DNA from: Paramacrobiotus metropolitanus
Lineage: Eukaryota > Tardigrada > Eutardigrada > Parachela > Macrobiotidae
Assembly (NCBI RefSeq): GCF_019649055.1
Contig: NW_026570274.1
Coordinates: 372,001-436,000, forward strand
DNA: 64,000 nucleotides
Direction of reading: 5' to 3'
Shown here: piece by piece, positions 16,383-30,298 of the stretch
Layout of the letters: each line of letters begins with the position of its first letter
How positions within the stretch are numbered: position 1 is the first letter of the stretch
Program-made: the position numbers and the translations under genes
The notes under the pieces: generated by a model
Told to the model about the DNA's origin: nothing
The model's input: the letters and a program-made list of their open reading frames with translations, nothing else
The model's database searches: none

Positions 16383-19300
16383 GATTCAGTGGCAGTCGCT
16401 AACTTGTAGCCGGAGGAAATATTGCAAGAAAATTCGAGGTTGTTTACAAAAAAACTCTTGTACGAGAAGCTGTTGATTTAGCACTTTCCGATTTCCAGTT
16501 ATACAGATTGGCTGCGGACCAACATTCTCACCCTGGAAGAAATTTCTAAGCATCACTTGCATCACATGCATTAAAGCGTAATCATAATTTAAGTAGTTTA
16601 AGAAATTCCTGGCATATGTACGGATAAGGCATGCTCGTAATTAGGCGTCTTGTTCAATTGCTGCTGATTATTACACTTCAAAATGAAACAATCTAAAACC
16701 CTTAAATTTAGATATTGCGCAAAATGCATACGAGTAGTGTTAATAGTACATTTTCTTGCACTGCAGCACATCTTTGCGTAAAAAGTAACAATATTTATAG
16801 TTTGAGGATCCGATTTTCAGGATATCAGAAAAATACGTTGTAGTAGACCCGTTAACATTACGACGATTACGTTGACTTTGTCATAACTCAAAAGCATTTG
16901 AAAGCTCTTTTTGGTATTAATTATTTTAATAAAATATAAGATTGTAGCTAAAAAATAAATAACTAAAAAAATAATAACTAATAAAATCCATTATAATAAT
17001 AAAACAGCTTATAAAATACAGGAAGTAACTGTAACTCTGTAAATTAAACACAAAAAAAACACCAAAAATAAACACATTATCAAACACCAGAAATAACTGG
17101 TAGAATAATTTGTAAGTTTTTTGCCATAATTATGCAGCTGGTTAATATTTTTACCTATCCCTGCAGAAGACGAAGAGACGAAGGTGGAGGTAAATTGTTT
17201 CTGCAACAGTGAATCAGACAGCACTACAGTATTTCCAGCGAGACGTGAAGATGATCCAGTTCCATTACGGCATGTACGTTATGCTTTCACACGCATCTGA
17301 AAGTCGACTAACCAGAATGCAAACGTGCTGCTTACTTTTGGTAAAAGAATGTGTGATAATAACAATCTGCAGTACCGTTGAAAATCAACACACAACATAG
17401 TATTCTGCAAAAGCATGCTGTTTTGCCTCCGGGGCCGAAAGCGCCGAAGGACCGACAGAGTACAAAGAAAACCGTTATTAAATTTTCATGTATGCTCAGA
17501 AAAGGCGCGAAAATGGCAATCTGAAAAAGATTTACCGGCAATGCGACCGGATGTTCATAATAGCCGTATTCTGCACGCAACATCGGCTTAGTGTTTTCTG
17601 TAAATTCATCGTCAAATGATGCTGACTTATGCCCATGTATCGGCCGTATAATCGATATTTCGGTTGGTAATTAGACTTATGGTAGCATTATTTGCATTAC
17701 GTTATGTTTCAATGTGCGTGTTAAAACAAATATTTTACGCAGTATTATTATACGTACTCAATATATCGGCCTGCTTGATTTTTTTTAGGAGACAGAAAAC
17801 TCTTTGGTAAAATGTTTGTTGCTAATTAGGGATCCAGCGGCAGTTTATCCTGAATAATCATGGGCACAAGCGAGTCGATGATCGATCCAGATATGCAAAT
17901 TTTAACGGCAAAGTAACAAACCACAATCTGGCTGAATTCAAGGTCAGACGTGCAGACTCGTCTTGATCAAAAACCACAAGATGCATGCATTTATGTAGAA
18001 CTAAGCCAATCTTGTCCTATTCAAAGGCTTTGAATGAAGGGGCAACGAGATAGTGCACCCCAAGAATAACAAATTTAAATAGTACTCGCTTGGCTTGGTT
18101 CATTTGTAGCTGCGAAAACTCGTATATTAACTAAGTAGCTGTATAATTAGGATCATCAATACAGTATATGCGACAAATAATTCCGGATTCTATCCTAAAT
18201 AATTTTGAGCGCTGCTGAATCACATCAGTAATCCAGATTTCCCCGTATAGTGGTGCCTTTGTTTTTCGGATGGGCTTGTACATGCAATATCCAGTAAAAC
18301 TGCCAATAGCATACTCAGTAGTCAAGGGATGCGGTTCCGAAACATGCCGGCTTTGAATTTTTCAGCAGAAGTAAAAGACCCACGGGACAGACAGTCTATG
18401 AGCGAGAATAAATTTAGCGGTAACGTCAACAATTGCAATAACCGTCATTAATTATATTTTGCGACGCGGCAGTCGGCTGTTGATTGGAATAGAATATGAC
18501 GCATTATAATAATCGCTGGGTTCTTATAAATAGCAGGATTACTGCCTTTACTGGACCGCTGGCAATAATAAGAGCATCTTGTTTAGGATGCATTCGAGGG
18601 CCATCCATTGACACAGCCTTCTACAGCATAATTGAATTCAACTGTTAAACATGCCCTTCATGCATCGACTAGCCTCCCTGCCTTTTCCCTGGATGTAACG
18701 ATCTGTGCTGCATTAATGGACTTCCAGTAGGGTTCTCCATGGAGCGATTCCCTCAGCTAGAGCAATTGTTAACTAGCCACGAGGCATGCCATCAAGGATG
18801 TACTTATCTCTATCTTCCATTATCAGGAATGGTCGGATCCGGTATGACTGTACAGATTCAGCCATGGTGGAATCTTGTTACATTCCTCACTTGTACACTG
18901 TGACGCAGCCGTGAATGTTTATTACGGTGGAACCACGTTATCAACGCTGCGGGATAGTTATTGATTGCGATACAACTGGGAAGAGAGGAAACTGGTACAC
19001 GCTTAGAATTTAGGCCTTTGCCTTTGCCTGTTCTTGCAATAGTAGCATGAAAGGGCTATTGAAATCCGAAATCCTGGGAAAACGTTAGTTTTCTTTTATT
19101 AAGTACTACAAGAAGAGCTATTAACGATAAATATGCTGTACGTAATACTCGCAGTGAAGTCTGAGGTCACGCATTGGTCAGCGTTGCTACTGTAGCGTGA
19201 AACGTTTCCATTTTAGCGTCAGTTATTTAGCGCGTTTCGATTTTCCCGTCCGGTTCTCTTAGCGCAATAATCCAACCAGCTCAAATTTGTCCTAACCAAA

Positions 19301-20369
19301 TAAACCTCAATAGCTGCTCGTTTTCGGACTTCAACTTCTTTAAGACGTTTCAACCGTGACCAAGCAGCGTACAGATGCAATGCACCGATGGCAGTATCGC
19401 AATTTCACAAACACAGTCATAATAAGGGAAGTACTGAGCTTTACGATAAAAAGTGACACCTACCAGAAACTAAAGAAATAGTAACTTCGTGCAACTTTAA
19501 CTATACATGCTTACTATACTCTCGCTCAGTTATTTCGGCATTTCGGTTCCCGCTATACTGCGTATAATTGCAGTAGTTGACACCGAACAAAAGCACGAGA
19601 GCACTGATGCTCTCGTTTTTACCAGTAATAAGTTGCGAGGCTCCAGCATGTTTCTTATGTTTACTGCTAATCTGTGTTTTACACGTTCGGCAAATTTGCG
19701 TCGGCGTTTATGGTCTGATTGTTCAAGTTTATCGGTTTTTTTCGCTAGCCGAGCCCCAAGCGCGAGTATTTTTCCGCCTTGTTGAACCGAATAAATGTTT
19801 TCGCGGTTGAAGCGATGGTAATAATTGTTTTAAAATTGCAAATGTTTTTACTTTTGTAAAAAAATGAAAATGGCAACGCTTTGCTGCAGTTTGCAAGAAG
19901 CCGGCTTGTCAATCATAACCACATAAAGGCGGATTCTTCAGCAATACAGTGCCACATTCTCCACTCGCATATTTTGAAGAATGGACTGATATACAGAAAA
20001 CTAAGCGCAACCTTGAATTCAACACGAAAAATAAAAGCCTGCCGAAAGAAAATAAAAGCCTGCCGATGATAACAGTTTAATTGTGGTCATAAAATCTACA
20101 GATACACAAGGCTACTAAGGCTCAGACACTGCGTTTGTGTTCAACTTCGTTCACAGCCAAAACTGACTGCACCTAAACACAGGTGCTGGATATTTTGCCG
20201 ACATCTCAACATTATTCTGGATACTACGTACTGTCTGCTCGCGCAGTGCTGCAAGTTTCAGGTTTATGGAGACTGTACGATAGCGAGCCTTTCCAGCAGT
20301 AAATGCCTTGACTCAATTTTTATCAACTCCGTGCATGCATCTTTTTATGTGACGGTATGCGCAGAGAAT
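16383..20369. other. Upstream flank of receptor A and intergenic DNA
   Basis: No gene was found. About 17405-17560 resembles blocks at about 25385-25540 and 36185-36350, each lying roughly 0.9-1.1 kb upstream of a paralogous receptor start, so it is part of the duplicated unit and may include promoter elements. The remainder to 20369 has only short frames with no domains. Confidence 0.45.
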
Positions 20370-20813
20370 ATGGAAACAGAATCCAGTCAATATGCCGACG
20401 ATCCGCCACCATCCTACGAGGAAGTCATTAAGGACTCCTGTGCGGTCAGACGATTGGAGCAGGAGACAACAGAAGATGACCAGTTAACGACGAATCTACA
20501 GATGTACGACGAGGAGGAAGTGTCCAGAAAAATTACAGCTATCGAAACTGTTTGCATTCGATTTCGCATCCTCTTATTACTGTTGATAATCCTGGGTTCT
20601 GCATTGTGTGCATGGGATGCTGTATTCCGGTACGATGAAAAATGCTTTGAATGCGACTCTCTCGAAGTTGACGTGTACCTGGCCTGGGCAGCACATGCGA
20701 GATTAGTTAGCGGTAGTTTGATCCTTACAATCAGTTTGTTGCTGCTGTTGTTATCATGCTTGTTGTTATCAGATGCTGCTACATCTTGCCTGCATTGTGC
20801 GTCCAATAAGTAA
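20370..20813 (+). CDS. Small PPxY-motif membrane protein
   Basis: This single-exon frame has 147 residues from METESS, or 160 if the upstream ATG at 20331 is used. The N-terminal cytoplasmic-type segment carries DDPPPSYEEVIKD, a textbook PPxY ligand for WW domains such as those of Nedd4-type ubiquitin ligases. Two strongly hydrophobic segments follow: RILLLLLIILGSALCAW, then SLILTISLLLLLLSCLLL. A short loop with paired cysteines (CFECD) lies between them. The tail is short and cysteine-containing. The overall form resembles small adaptor or trafficking membrane proteins, but I cannot name the family. AATAAA near 21305 could be its poly(A) signal. It sits between receptors A and B on the opposite strand and is not part of the duplicated unit. 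Confidence 0.65.
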   Translation: METESSQYADDPPPSYEEVIKDSCAVRRLEQETTEDDQLTTNLQMYDEEEVSRKITAIETVCIRFRILLLLLIILGSALCAWDAVFRYDEKCFECDSLEVDVYLAWAAHARLVSGSLILTISLLLLLLSCLLLSDAATSCLHCASNK

Positions 20814-21476
20814 CGGATGACGACTGCTTGTTTCCACATGAGTCTGGAATTCCTATTACTCTTCAGAAATTGGTTTCCTTCTGACCCTTTTTTGTCTGCA
20901 TACGTGTTTTGATTTGATATTTAGCAGCGAAATAATTGTTCCGGATTAGTTCATCCACATGTCATTGTTTATAAAAGAATAAGTGGAATAACCACGTTTC
21001 AGTGGAATAACTGGGTTGCAACTGGAGCTAAAAAATTCCAGTGAGGGCCTCTATTAATTTTCCAGGCTTTTTCTTGTCTCTGGCAAAAAAATGTGTACCA
21101 CGGTAGCCAATAAGCAGCATTCGTAAGCAGTTATCCCAGACAGTTTGAGAATGTTTGTGTCGCACAGCGTAGTACAACAAATGTAGTTTCCGAAAATTTC
21201 ATCCTCAGGAAAGCGGAGAACAAAGCCATCACATACTGTAGCCAAGAAAAGTGCTAGTGGTTAATGTGGTAGCAACATTATACTTGAAAATCAGTTCTAT
21301 TTTAAATAAACTAAGGTACGCATACTCGTACTCAAAATTTTGCTGCAGTTCAATGATAGTGCAAAACTAAAAACACTGTGCACTGTAAAATGATTAATTT
21401 AACCAACCCGTATGAGACGTTCATTGACTCGGGATTACTTATTCTCACTTTCCCGACCATTTTTTGGCACTTCGCT

Positions 21477-24330
21477 TTAATGTGTCCTGCGCAACACATG
21501 ATGTTCACGGCGGCTCCGGTCCTTATCTTCCACCACATTGGCGCTCATCATTTTGGTGATTTCGGGCTTGTACACAGCAGCTTGCGGATTTCTGACGGTC
21601 GTAACCCAAATGCTGCTGATGTCTCTGTATTTATGTGCGTTTCTCTTTAGCCATTCCGGACAAAAAAACCGGCAAAGAGACAGACGAACTGCACCCTATA
21701 TCTTTCGCTGACGGTTAAATACAGAAAGAAATTGATAGAATAGTTGACCAAAAGGACGTTTGGCAAAAGGGCGTGGCGAAAGTTTTGCTGACTTGTCGAA
21801 GTTGTACAAATGATTGGTTTCGGCAATGATAAGAATCTTGTATACGAGACTAGGTAGCATCGTGAACAGATAGAGGCAGGCACTGCCTATTAACAGATAG
21901 TTGCTGTTGCGATAGCGCCATTCATGACCGCCGGTCTGTGCGGCACGCTGCTGCCCAGTGACAAACAGATGCTGGCGCCGGATGGCAGCACGCCGGATGG
22001 CAGCGATAACCAGAAGGTTGATGATCAATGAGCCAAAAAACTTAATGAACATCACCACCACCTGCAGACAACAGACAAGGTTTATGCACATACCTGAAAT
22101 TTTAAAAGTTTTTTCTAAACGTTCTAACGCATCCGAAGCGTGCTTACAGTTCAAGGAACATCTAAAAGTAAATGATGCAGCTGGGCTTATTGCAGTCTAG
22201 GCATTAATGCATTTGACTACATTGCACATTTCGGGCAGGTAACGTGTAATTTTGTCAGTGCAACTCAGCCACGGCCCACGACCATTGGAGTAATACAATA
22301 GCTCTTCTAAACCAGACAGAAAATACTCCATGAAAATGCCTCATATATACGATTTGGTTTATAGCACCACACCACTCAGCAGGCACCAGCAAAGACACTC
22401 AAGCCATGCAAACTGAAACAATTCCGCCTCACCATCAGTGTCTTTGTGCTCCATGCTGCGGTCACGTAATGCAAAGCAGCATGATGAGAAGGTCAGCTGA
22501 CGGAAAAAATGCTAAGGTAAGCAATAGGAAAACGGTGCTTTGATTACTCAGTTACTATTGTATTGTCATTGCTGGTGATTTTAGTTCATGAGGAGCGAAA
22601 GAGTAAAACGTTCGTTCCTTCTCACTGTGACAGTTTTCTAGCCTGACTCCACAGAAACGGCTCAAATTTACCTCTGCCACATCTTGTACATCCGACCAGT
22701 TCTGCAGCCATCCCGGCGTCTGTGAGTACTTCCAATTGTACCAACCCGTAACAAAATTGCATACAGAAAAAACTGAGGAAAAGAAAAACAGCGCCACGAT
22801 GATGAGACGGGCTGTTGCAGCAGCTTGGAGCCGTTTGGTGCTGAATGGTTGCGTGATGGCCAACAATCGCTCCAAAGAGAACACTATCAGAACCCTAAAT
22901 ACCACAGATAAAGACCGCTGATTTCGATCGGCAGTTCCTTATACGTTACAACTAAAAAAACTTTATTGCAAGAGTTTTTGTTTAAGATGCTAGAAAGGTA
23001 TGTTTTACCAGTCACACAGATGCAGAAATGTTTCTCGTATCCATACAACATACGGCACTACCATAGCCACAATTGCTTTGTTTCCGGGATTTTTGTACGG
23101 TAGCTTGAAGTTGACACTCGTGTTCCAGATAAACTGCGGCAACATCGACCACCTGCAAACATCATCGATAAATGTAGCGTTCTGAAAAGAACATTGTCTT
23201 AAGGAGTGGCATGGAATATGGTGCCAGTTTCGTGCACAGATATCTGTACATCGATTTCGCCCGTAAATTGCTTAACTTGTAAGCTCACTGTACAGGTCAG
23301 CTGGTTGCTCACTCACGTAAAATGGAGTTAATGGACATCAGCACATGGCTAAAGCCGCAAAACCGGTTTTGCGGCTTTAGCCATGCGCACCTGATCGAGT
23401 GAGCGGAGACACAGAACAGAGACAGCGGCTGTTGCTGGTGAGCAAGCTGCTGGGCCCGTAAAGCGAGCTTGAGCAATTTACGGGCGAAATCGATGTAGTG
23501 CCACTTCCACTTTCACGAACTCCCATACACTTTTTTTACTGTTCCATGAAATACGACAATTGTATGGGACTCAATGACAATGACTTAAGTCCACTGACAT
23601 GAGAACTGTTTCTGTTGGGCACGCAACGTCCAGTTGGGGTGTTGCGGAGAAATAAAATCCATAAGGTAAAATGGGAATAGGTTTAATTTTCTAACTTGAA
23701 AGTTGGAGAAAAAAAACCTGCAACCTTGGATTCCATGAAAAAATTGTGTTTATGCCTACCTGCATCCATGTTCAAATTTTTAAAGCCTCGCTCTAAAGGG
23801 AGACTAGGCACATCTGTTAAAGTTTAAAATTTTCAAGTCTTATGTTAATTGATGCAGCTTTCCGACCGGAAGTTGCACGCACAAGCGGTTTTCACCTGAA
23901 GCTTAAAGTCCGTTGCCTGCACTCTGCGTAAATGTGTTTGGGAGTGCGTGAAAACAAGCGTTCCTGTGCTGGTACACGAAATACCATTTTCGGCAAACTC
24001 GTACAATAGGACCAAGTCGGCAATGGCCTCCGCTGTCATGTAGCAGTTCATGGATGTTTTTCTCTTTTCACTGATGAGCACAACGAGGTTGAGCCCGTTG
24101 CCGATGGTACAGAGAACCAGCAAGATGGGATAGCTGACGGCTTCGAAAATATAAGCCTGATATATCTGGTTTTTGGTCCAGTTGCCCGATCCGGATACGG
24201 TTTGTCGCCACTGGTCAGTATCAGCCTTTTGCTTGATAGTGACAACCGAAGCAAGCGTGCTGTTGCATAATAGGGTAACGACATCCGTCAGCGGTTGGTT
24301 AAATAAAGAACTGTTCATGGATGATGTCAA
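21477..24330 (-). pseudogene. Receptor B: paralogue of A and D with three 1-bp frameshifts
   Basis: Exons are 24330-24005, 23152-23009, 22894-22672 and 22061-21477, with the same phases as D. Exons 1-3 are open and conserved (GNGLNLVVL, LPQFIWNTSVNF, FSLERLLAI, GWYNWKYSQTPGW). Exon 4 is broken three times relative to C and D: before FATPFC (~21791), before NYSINF (~21757) and in the T7 run before CPEW (~21665). Each is a single missing base in or next to a T run, and adding the three gives 427 codons. A 3-base insertion near 21478 also introduces an in-frame TAA, so the tail ends about 15 residues early compared with D. Intron 1 carries a 247-bp MITE. Possible readings: a decayed copy, or a functional gene in a consensus that undercounts homopolymers. 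Confidence 0.75.
23249..23495. mobile_element. MITE with 42-bp perfect internal palindrome, TA target duplication
   Basis: The ends are inverted repeats beginning CATCGATTTCGCCCGTAA, matching for about 25 bases, flanked by TA at 23247-23248 and 23496-23497. The paralogous intron in receptor C (about 33895-33965) has both flanks but no insert, so this is a real insertion after the duplication. At 23344-23385 there is a perfect, spacer-free 42-bp palindrome centred on AACC/GGTT. TA duplication with short TIRs suggests mobilisation by a Tc1/mariner-type transposase, which is an inference. Confidence 0.75.
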
Positions 24331-25979
24331 TTGCCAACAGTTTATGCGGCACTGCCAAAGATACGGTTGCAGTTCCCTGGCGTATCGACTTATTGTACGA
24401 AAGTTCGAGGTTGTTTACCAAAAACAGGTTGACTGTTGTCGTGGTCAGCTTTCTATCCGTAGTAGCACAGAATGGAAGTCGAGCAACAGTTTCACCTTAA
24501 AAGAATTCAACTGCATCACATAAAACGTACACTACGAGTACATTGACGTCGACTCGAGTCTCGGGTAATTAAAATATTAATATTATTAAAACTGTCTAAA
24601 GGTTTAAGAAAACTTTTGCACTCACGTTTATTGGAGTGACACAGTAATAAGATGAGAATTAGGATAAACTAATTCTAAACAACGTCACACTCGTTGTGAT
24701 GTTAACGTTTTTTTATTAATTATACTTATTATCAATGCTTTGGCACGGCAAAAGGCTGCCAAAGTATTTTTACAAACATTATACTGTTATTTAGATTTCA
24801 GGATCTTATCAAGCAGTAAGTATTTTATAAGATTTCTTATCAAGCAGTAAGTATTTTATAAATCATAAAAGCCATGCTGTAGCAGATGCGCTGACGTCAG
24901 GTCGACTTCATCGTACTTGAAAATCTTGGCAAACTCTCTACAAAATTAAAAAAAAAACAAAATTTACAGACGAAAATTCTGCTGCTTATCAAGGCTATCA
25001 AGCCACAAAAACGATAGAAACCTAATTCATCAATCAGCCAAGCAATTCGCAATAAATGAAATGTATTTTATTTTCTAAATTTAAGAATGAATGTCGTACA
25101 AGAACGACTGGTAAAAAGCGCCATTTCGAATAATTATTAACATCGTTAGCCAAAATTAAACGACTCCAGTATGATAGTACTTTTACATACCAACCGATGA
25201 TGGAAATAATGAAAATGAAGCTCAGTTATTATGTACTTCTTTAATACTATGAGTACAGCAGCCAACATCACATTAGTTCCAATGGAATCTACAGTAGCAG
25301 AGATCCTCTACAGTCCAAAGACAGAATATGCCGTAATATTAAAGATATAAAGTAGCATGGAAATCCACACGCACCTACCACTCTGTTAAAGCACGCTGTT
25401 TTGCTTCTGGGGTCGAAAAGCCCCGAAGAATCGGCGCAAAGTAATCAATTCAACGTGAATAAATTTTGACGTTTATACCCAAAATTTGCCGAAAATGCAA
25501 GCAATAAATAAAGGTTTACCGGCAATTCAACCGGTTTTACCTGCTTAGATTTTTTTCAAAAAGATTTTGCAACACCAGTAGGTTTTTTGATGAATTTGGG
25601 AAAAGTCGTTAACTGGTCGCTAATTTAACTGTTTGTGAATTGTGATTAACTTGATAACATTTTAATTACATATCATATACGCACATTTCTTGTGTAGAGC
25701 AAAAAATGCATTGTAAGGTGCTGAATACTTTCAAACGCCCCTTTTGTTCGTTTGTTCTCTTTAAAAATTTGGAATAAAATAAAATGCATTTTGGCAGAAT
25801 TCTAGTGTTCAACTTCGAAAAGTGTTTTATTTCAAAGGAGAGAGGCAATACAGTACAGTATATGGATGGATGAACCGCTAGAAACTAAGTCTTAACGTGT
25901 TTGTTAAGACTAGAGCACAAAAACACAAATTAAAACAAGCATTGTGCATAGTAAAAAGATTTTGTTGCGGCGAATATCA
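24331..25979. other. Upstream flank of receptor B, part of the duplicated unit
   Basis: No gene. The segment from about 25385 resembles the flank of receptor C (36185 onward), including a block around GGTTTACCGGCAATTCAACC. From about 25660 to 25900 it continues to match 36480-36860. A 17-base direct repeat (ATCAAGCAGTAAGTATT, twice) lies near 24808-24860. Confidence 0.5.
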
Positions 25980-26240
25980 GATGTGTGTCAACTCGGTATC
26001 ACTTATCTTCACACTCTCGATCATTTTTATGCATCTCGCTCTGTGTCCTGCGCATTACATGATGTTCACGGCTATTACGGTCCTTATCTTCTATCGACGG
26101 TTTTCAATTTGGTGATCTCTGACTTGTACACAGCAGCCCGCGCATTTCGGGCGCCATCCCGCCGGAAAGGTCGCCACAAAGTTGCTGCTGGTATCTTTGG
26201 CGTTTACAGCGGAGTATCAGTTTTCAGAAATTTTCTCTTC
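25980..26240 (-). pseudogene. Orphan relic of a receptor exon 4 (C-terminal tail)
   Basis: This stretch aligns closely with 36904-37140, the end of receptor D's last exon (minus strand), including the segments around TGTCCTGCGCATTACATGATG and GCGCCATCCGCCGGAAAGG. It contains only the tail-coding part, has no upstream TM5-TM7 sequence, and is followed about 200 bases later by the complete exon 4 of receptor C. It is best read as a leftover from a tandem-duplication junction. Confidence 0.65.
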
Positions 26241-29200
26241 ATTTAAAGCCGGGAACGCAGCCATACAAGCAGCAAAGCGCCATTGGCATATATGGTAGCA
26301 TTCTACATATTTGAAAGCAAGTAAATCTTGCATGACATAATACACTCGTACTCGAAATTTTTGTTACCGTATTATCTGCAAAACCAGAAACACTTTGCCT
26401 GGCAAAAGGATTCAACAACCCCTATGAGTGGTTCTTTAATTCGCAGTTATGTGCTCTCACTTTCCCGATAATTTCTTGTCATTTCGCTTTGTGCCCTGCG
26501 CAGAACATCAAGCTCGCAGCGGTTACGGTCCTCATCTTCCACCGCACCGACGGCCTTCATTCGGATGAGTTGCGGCTTGTCAGCCGCAGCCTGCGGATTT
26601 CTGACGCTCGCAGCACAAATGCGGCTGCTGTCTCTGTATTTATAGACGTGTCTCCTGAGCCCTTCTGGACAGAAAACACCAGCGAAGAGGCGGATGAACT
26701 GCACCCGATATCGTTCACTGACGGTTAAATACAGAAAGAAATTGATAGAATAATTAACCGAGAAGAACGTTTGGCAAAATGGTGTGGCGAAGCTTTTGGC
26801 TGACTTGTCGAAGTTGTACGAATGATTGGTTTCGGCAATGATCAGAATTTTGTACACCAGACTCGGCAGCGTTGAGAACAGATAGAGGCCGGCACTGCCC
26901 AGTAACAGGTAGTTGCTGTTGCGAGAGCGCCGTTCCTCACCGGCGTTTTGAGCGGCACGCTGCTTCCCAGTGACCAACAGATGCTGACGCCGGATGGCAG
27001 CACGCCGGATGGCAGCGATAACCAGAAGGTTGATGATCAGTAAGCCAAAAAACTTGATGAACATCGCTACCATCTGCAGATAACAGAGACACATTTTATA
27101 CACATATCTGAAGTCTTTAGAATTGTTTTCGACACATTTTGACGCATCCGAAGCGTTTCTTACAGTTCGAGAAATATCTCACAGTAAATAAAGCAGCGGG
27201 TCTTATTGCAGTTCATGGTAAGCATTAATGCATTTATGATTAACTACACTGCATGCTTCGGGCAAATAACGGGTGTTTTGGCCAGTGCAGCTCAGCCACG
27301 AACTTTGCAGTAGTACATGCTTTTATCCAGGCAAAAAAATAATGGTTAAAATACTTCGTATGCCATACAAATGCCTCAAACGATCTGGTTAAAAGCGCTC
27401 AGCCACTCATAGGCAGCAACAAAGAAATTTAAGTCATGCAAACTGAAAACATTTCCGGCCTCACCACAAGTGTCTTAATGCTCCATGCTGCGGTCACGTA
27501 CAGTAATGTAACGAAACATGATAGGAATGTCAACTGACGAAAAGAAAGCTGAGGTGAACAATAGGAAAACGTCGCACTCTGATTATGTACTCAGCTAATT
27601 ATTATCAGCAATTGTAATCCGCATGGCGTATGGCAGTCTATGGCAATGTCGTGGCCTATTATGGTGTTGTCATTGCTGGTGGATTTTGGTTTATGAGGAA
27701 CGAAAGAGCAGAACGTTCGTTCCTTCTCACCGTGATAGTTTTCTAGCCTGACTCCACAAGAAACAGCTCAAGTTTACCTCTGCCATATCTTGCAGATCCG
27801 ACCAGTTTTGCAGCCATCCCGGCGTCTGTGAGTACTTCCAGTTGTACCAGCCCTTAACGAAACTGCCTACAGAAAAAATTGAAGAAATGAAAAACAGCGC
27901 CAAGATGATAACGCGGGCTGTTGCGGCTGCTTGGAGCCGTTTGATGCTGAATGGTTGCGTGATGGCCAGCAATCGCTCCAAAGAGAACACTATCAGAGTC
28001 CTAAATATTACAGATAAAGACAGTTAACTCCGGTCAGGATTTCCTTACACATACGTAACAATTAACAACACCCCTGTATTGCGATGCGAAGAGTCGCCGA
28101 GGATTGTTTTTATTTAGGCTACTAGGAAGGTTGTTTTTACCAGTCGCACAGATGCAGAAATATTGTATTTTTTGTATCCATACAGTATACGGCACCACCA
28201 TAGCTACAATTGACTTACAGTATTTCCGGGATTTTTGTACGGTAGCTCGAAGATGACACTCGTGTTCCAGATAACATACGGCATCATCGACCATCTGGAA
28301 ACATCACCGATAAGTGTCATTATATAAGTGTGTAACTTTCTAAGAATAAACTTATCTTAACCTACCAACGCCGGGTACTAGAAGGAGTGGGAATACCGAT
28401 CTGAAAATTGGTATTCCTCGACAAAAAAATTCAATTAAGGAAAATTATTTTTCGTGAAATTTTTCTGACCATAGGTCAACCAGGACACCACGATGCCAAA
28501 ATGGCACGGATGGTAACTGAGCCAATTGGCACGGTATAGGTTTACTCAAATAGTAATTCACAAAAAAATCGCACAGGATCCGTAAGTAGCTTAAGTAAAA
28601 GAGCATGACGAGGGCTATGCAGCTAGGTAACTTGATTGGTCAAGATGACCACTGGTCAGCACATATGAAAATACATAAAACCACCAATCTGAGCCGGCAT
28701 GACATAATGTGCTTGGCAAATAGTCAAAAAAACTTTGAAAACGCTTTGTGATCTAGGAAAACAGTATCAGCTAGCACCGCGTTTGCTATAACAGAAAGTT
28801 GTTTCTACAGAAGATGCGTCACATGGCACATAATCCTGCCTTGACCGCCCTGACAGATACGGTAATGCTTGCATTAATCCCTGTGCGCTGTTTGGACCAG
28901 AGCTGCCATGATATCGGTAGGGAAGCCATGGTCAACTACAGTCTGCACTACCTCGTAAGAGCACCTGCGTCCCGAAAGGAAGGCAGACGTTGCACAGTGC
29001 TATGTTAGGGATGTGTTAACCCTTTTACGATTTTATCAGAGACCAGATGTACAATTACATACGTATCTTAGGCCACCTTTTATTACAGTTGCTGTATCCA
29101 TGTTGTTCTTGTCATTATTTTACCGCAGCAGCTAGCAGCAAGACTGATCTAACGCAAAAAGCACATTTTTTCACCACTACTGCAACCACGATTGGTCACA

Positions 29201-30298
29201 GAAATCGACGCTACTGGTGTACTGAAAGCAAGTTTTCGCATGTCTTCCATTGAGTGCTTCTGAGTGAACTGTAGGTGTATATCTGTTGTGTAAACGCTTC
29301 AGCATTCACAATTCGTACACATCAGACGTAACAGAAGTGACGGAAACACAGGACCGTGACCTGGTCTGCAAGGCGCCTACTGTCTGCCTGTCGGTCATGT
29401 TTGCGCCAAACGCCGATAAGGCATTAACAAGCCATCTATAACATTTTAATTTTTACACCCCTGTTGCACCTTTTCTGCACATTACAATTTGTGCAGGAGA
29501 GATGCATGAAGAGGTTCTATTGACACCGTATTGGTATAATACTTCAGTTTTCGCGCTACTGGTCTTTTTAGCAAATTTTTTTTAATTTTTTTGCCAAGAG
29601 TGACCAGTGGTCACTTTGATGACCACTAAATCCTTATCATTGAAAAGAGCTGATCATGTTAAGTTTTTTTATTGCACCTGCTGAATTTTACCTTTCTCCA
29701 AGATTTTTTTGCAGAATTTTAAAATTCTGGCATAAAATAGTATCAAACCCATGCGTGTCAAAATTGGCACAAAATTTTTCAAGGACCGTAGTCGGACGGT
29801 GTCCATCTACGTGTGTTTGACCTGTTCTTCTTTGGATGAAGTCCTATGAATACTTGAAGTGTGATTTTTTTCTTAATTATCTGATGCGGGACTCTCTCAG
29901 CCGGTAGCCAAGACCTCTGCGAACCATTTTAGCTCCGGTTTGGTGGACTTCAGTCGACCACCGGCCTCAACCAGTATCTGAATATTTAGTGTCATAATTT
30001 GTGACCGGCTCTTTAACATCTCTAGTTCACAATAAAATCATTAGTTAGGCTCAAGATTCAATCACGAAGATTTCAACGAACGAAATCTGTGACACACGCT
30101 TAAAAAAATCGCACTTTGAACCTTAACAAACAGCAAATAACTGCACGGCAATGATGCATCACATATCTGCATCGAGCGGGCAATTTTGAGAGCGGCAAAT
30201 CGTGCAGTTAAGAGAAAGCGCAGTTTTGTTTTCTATGATGGCACAGCTTGCATTGGACTTATTACAGCAGAACAACAGCGCAGAAAATTAATTTAAAA

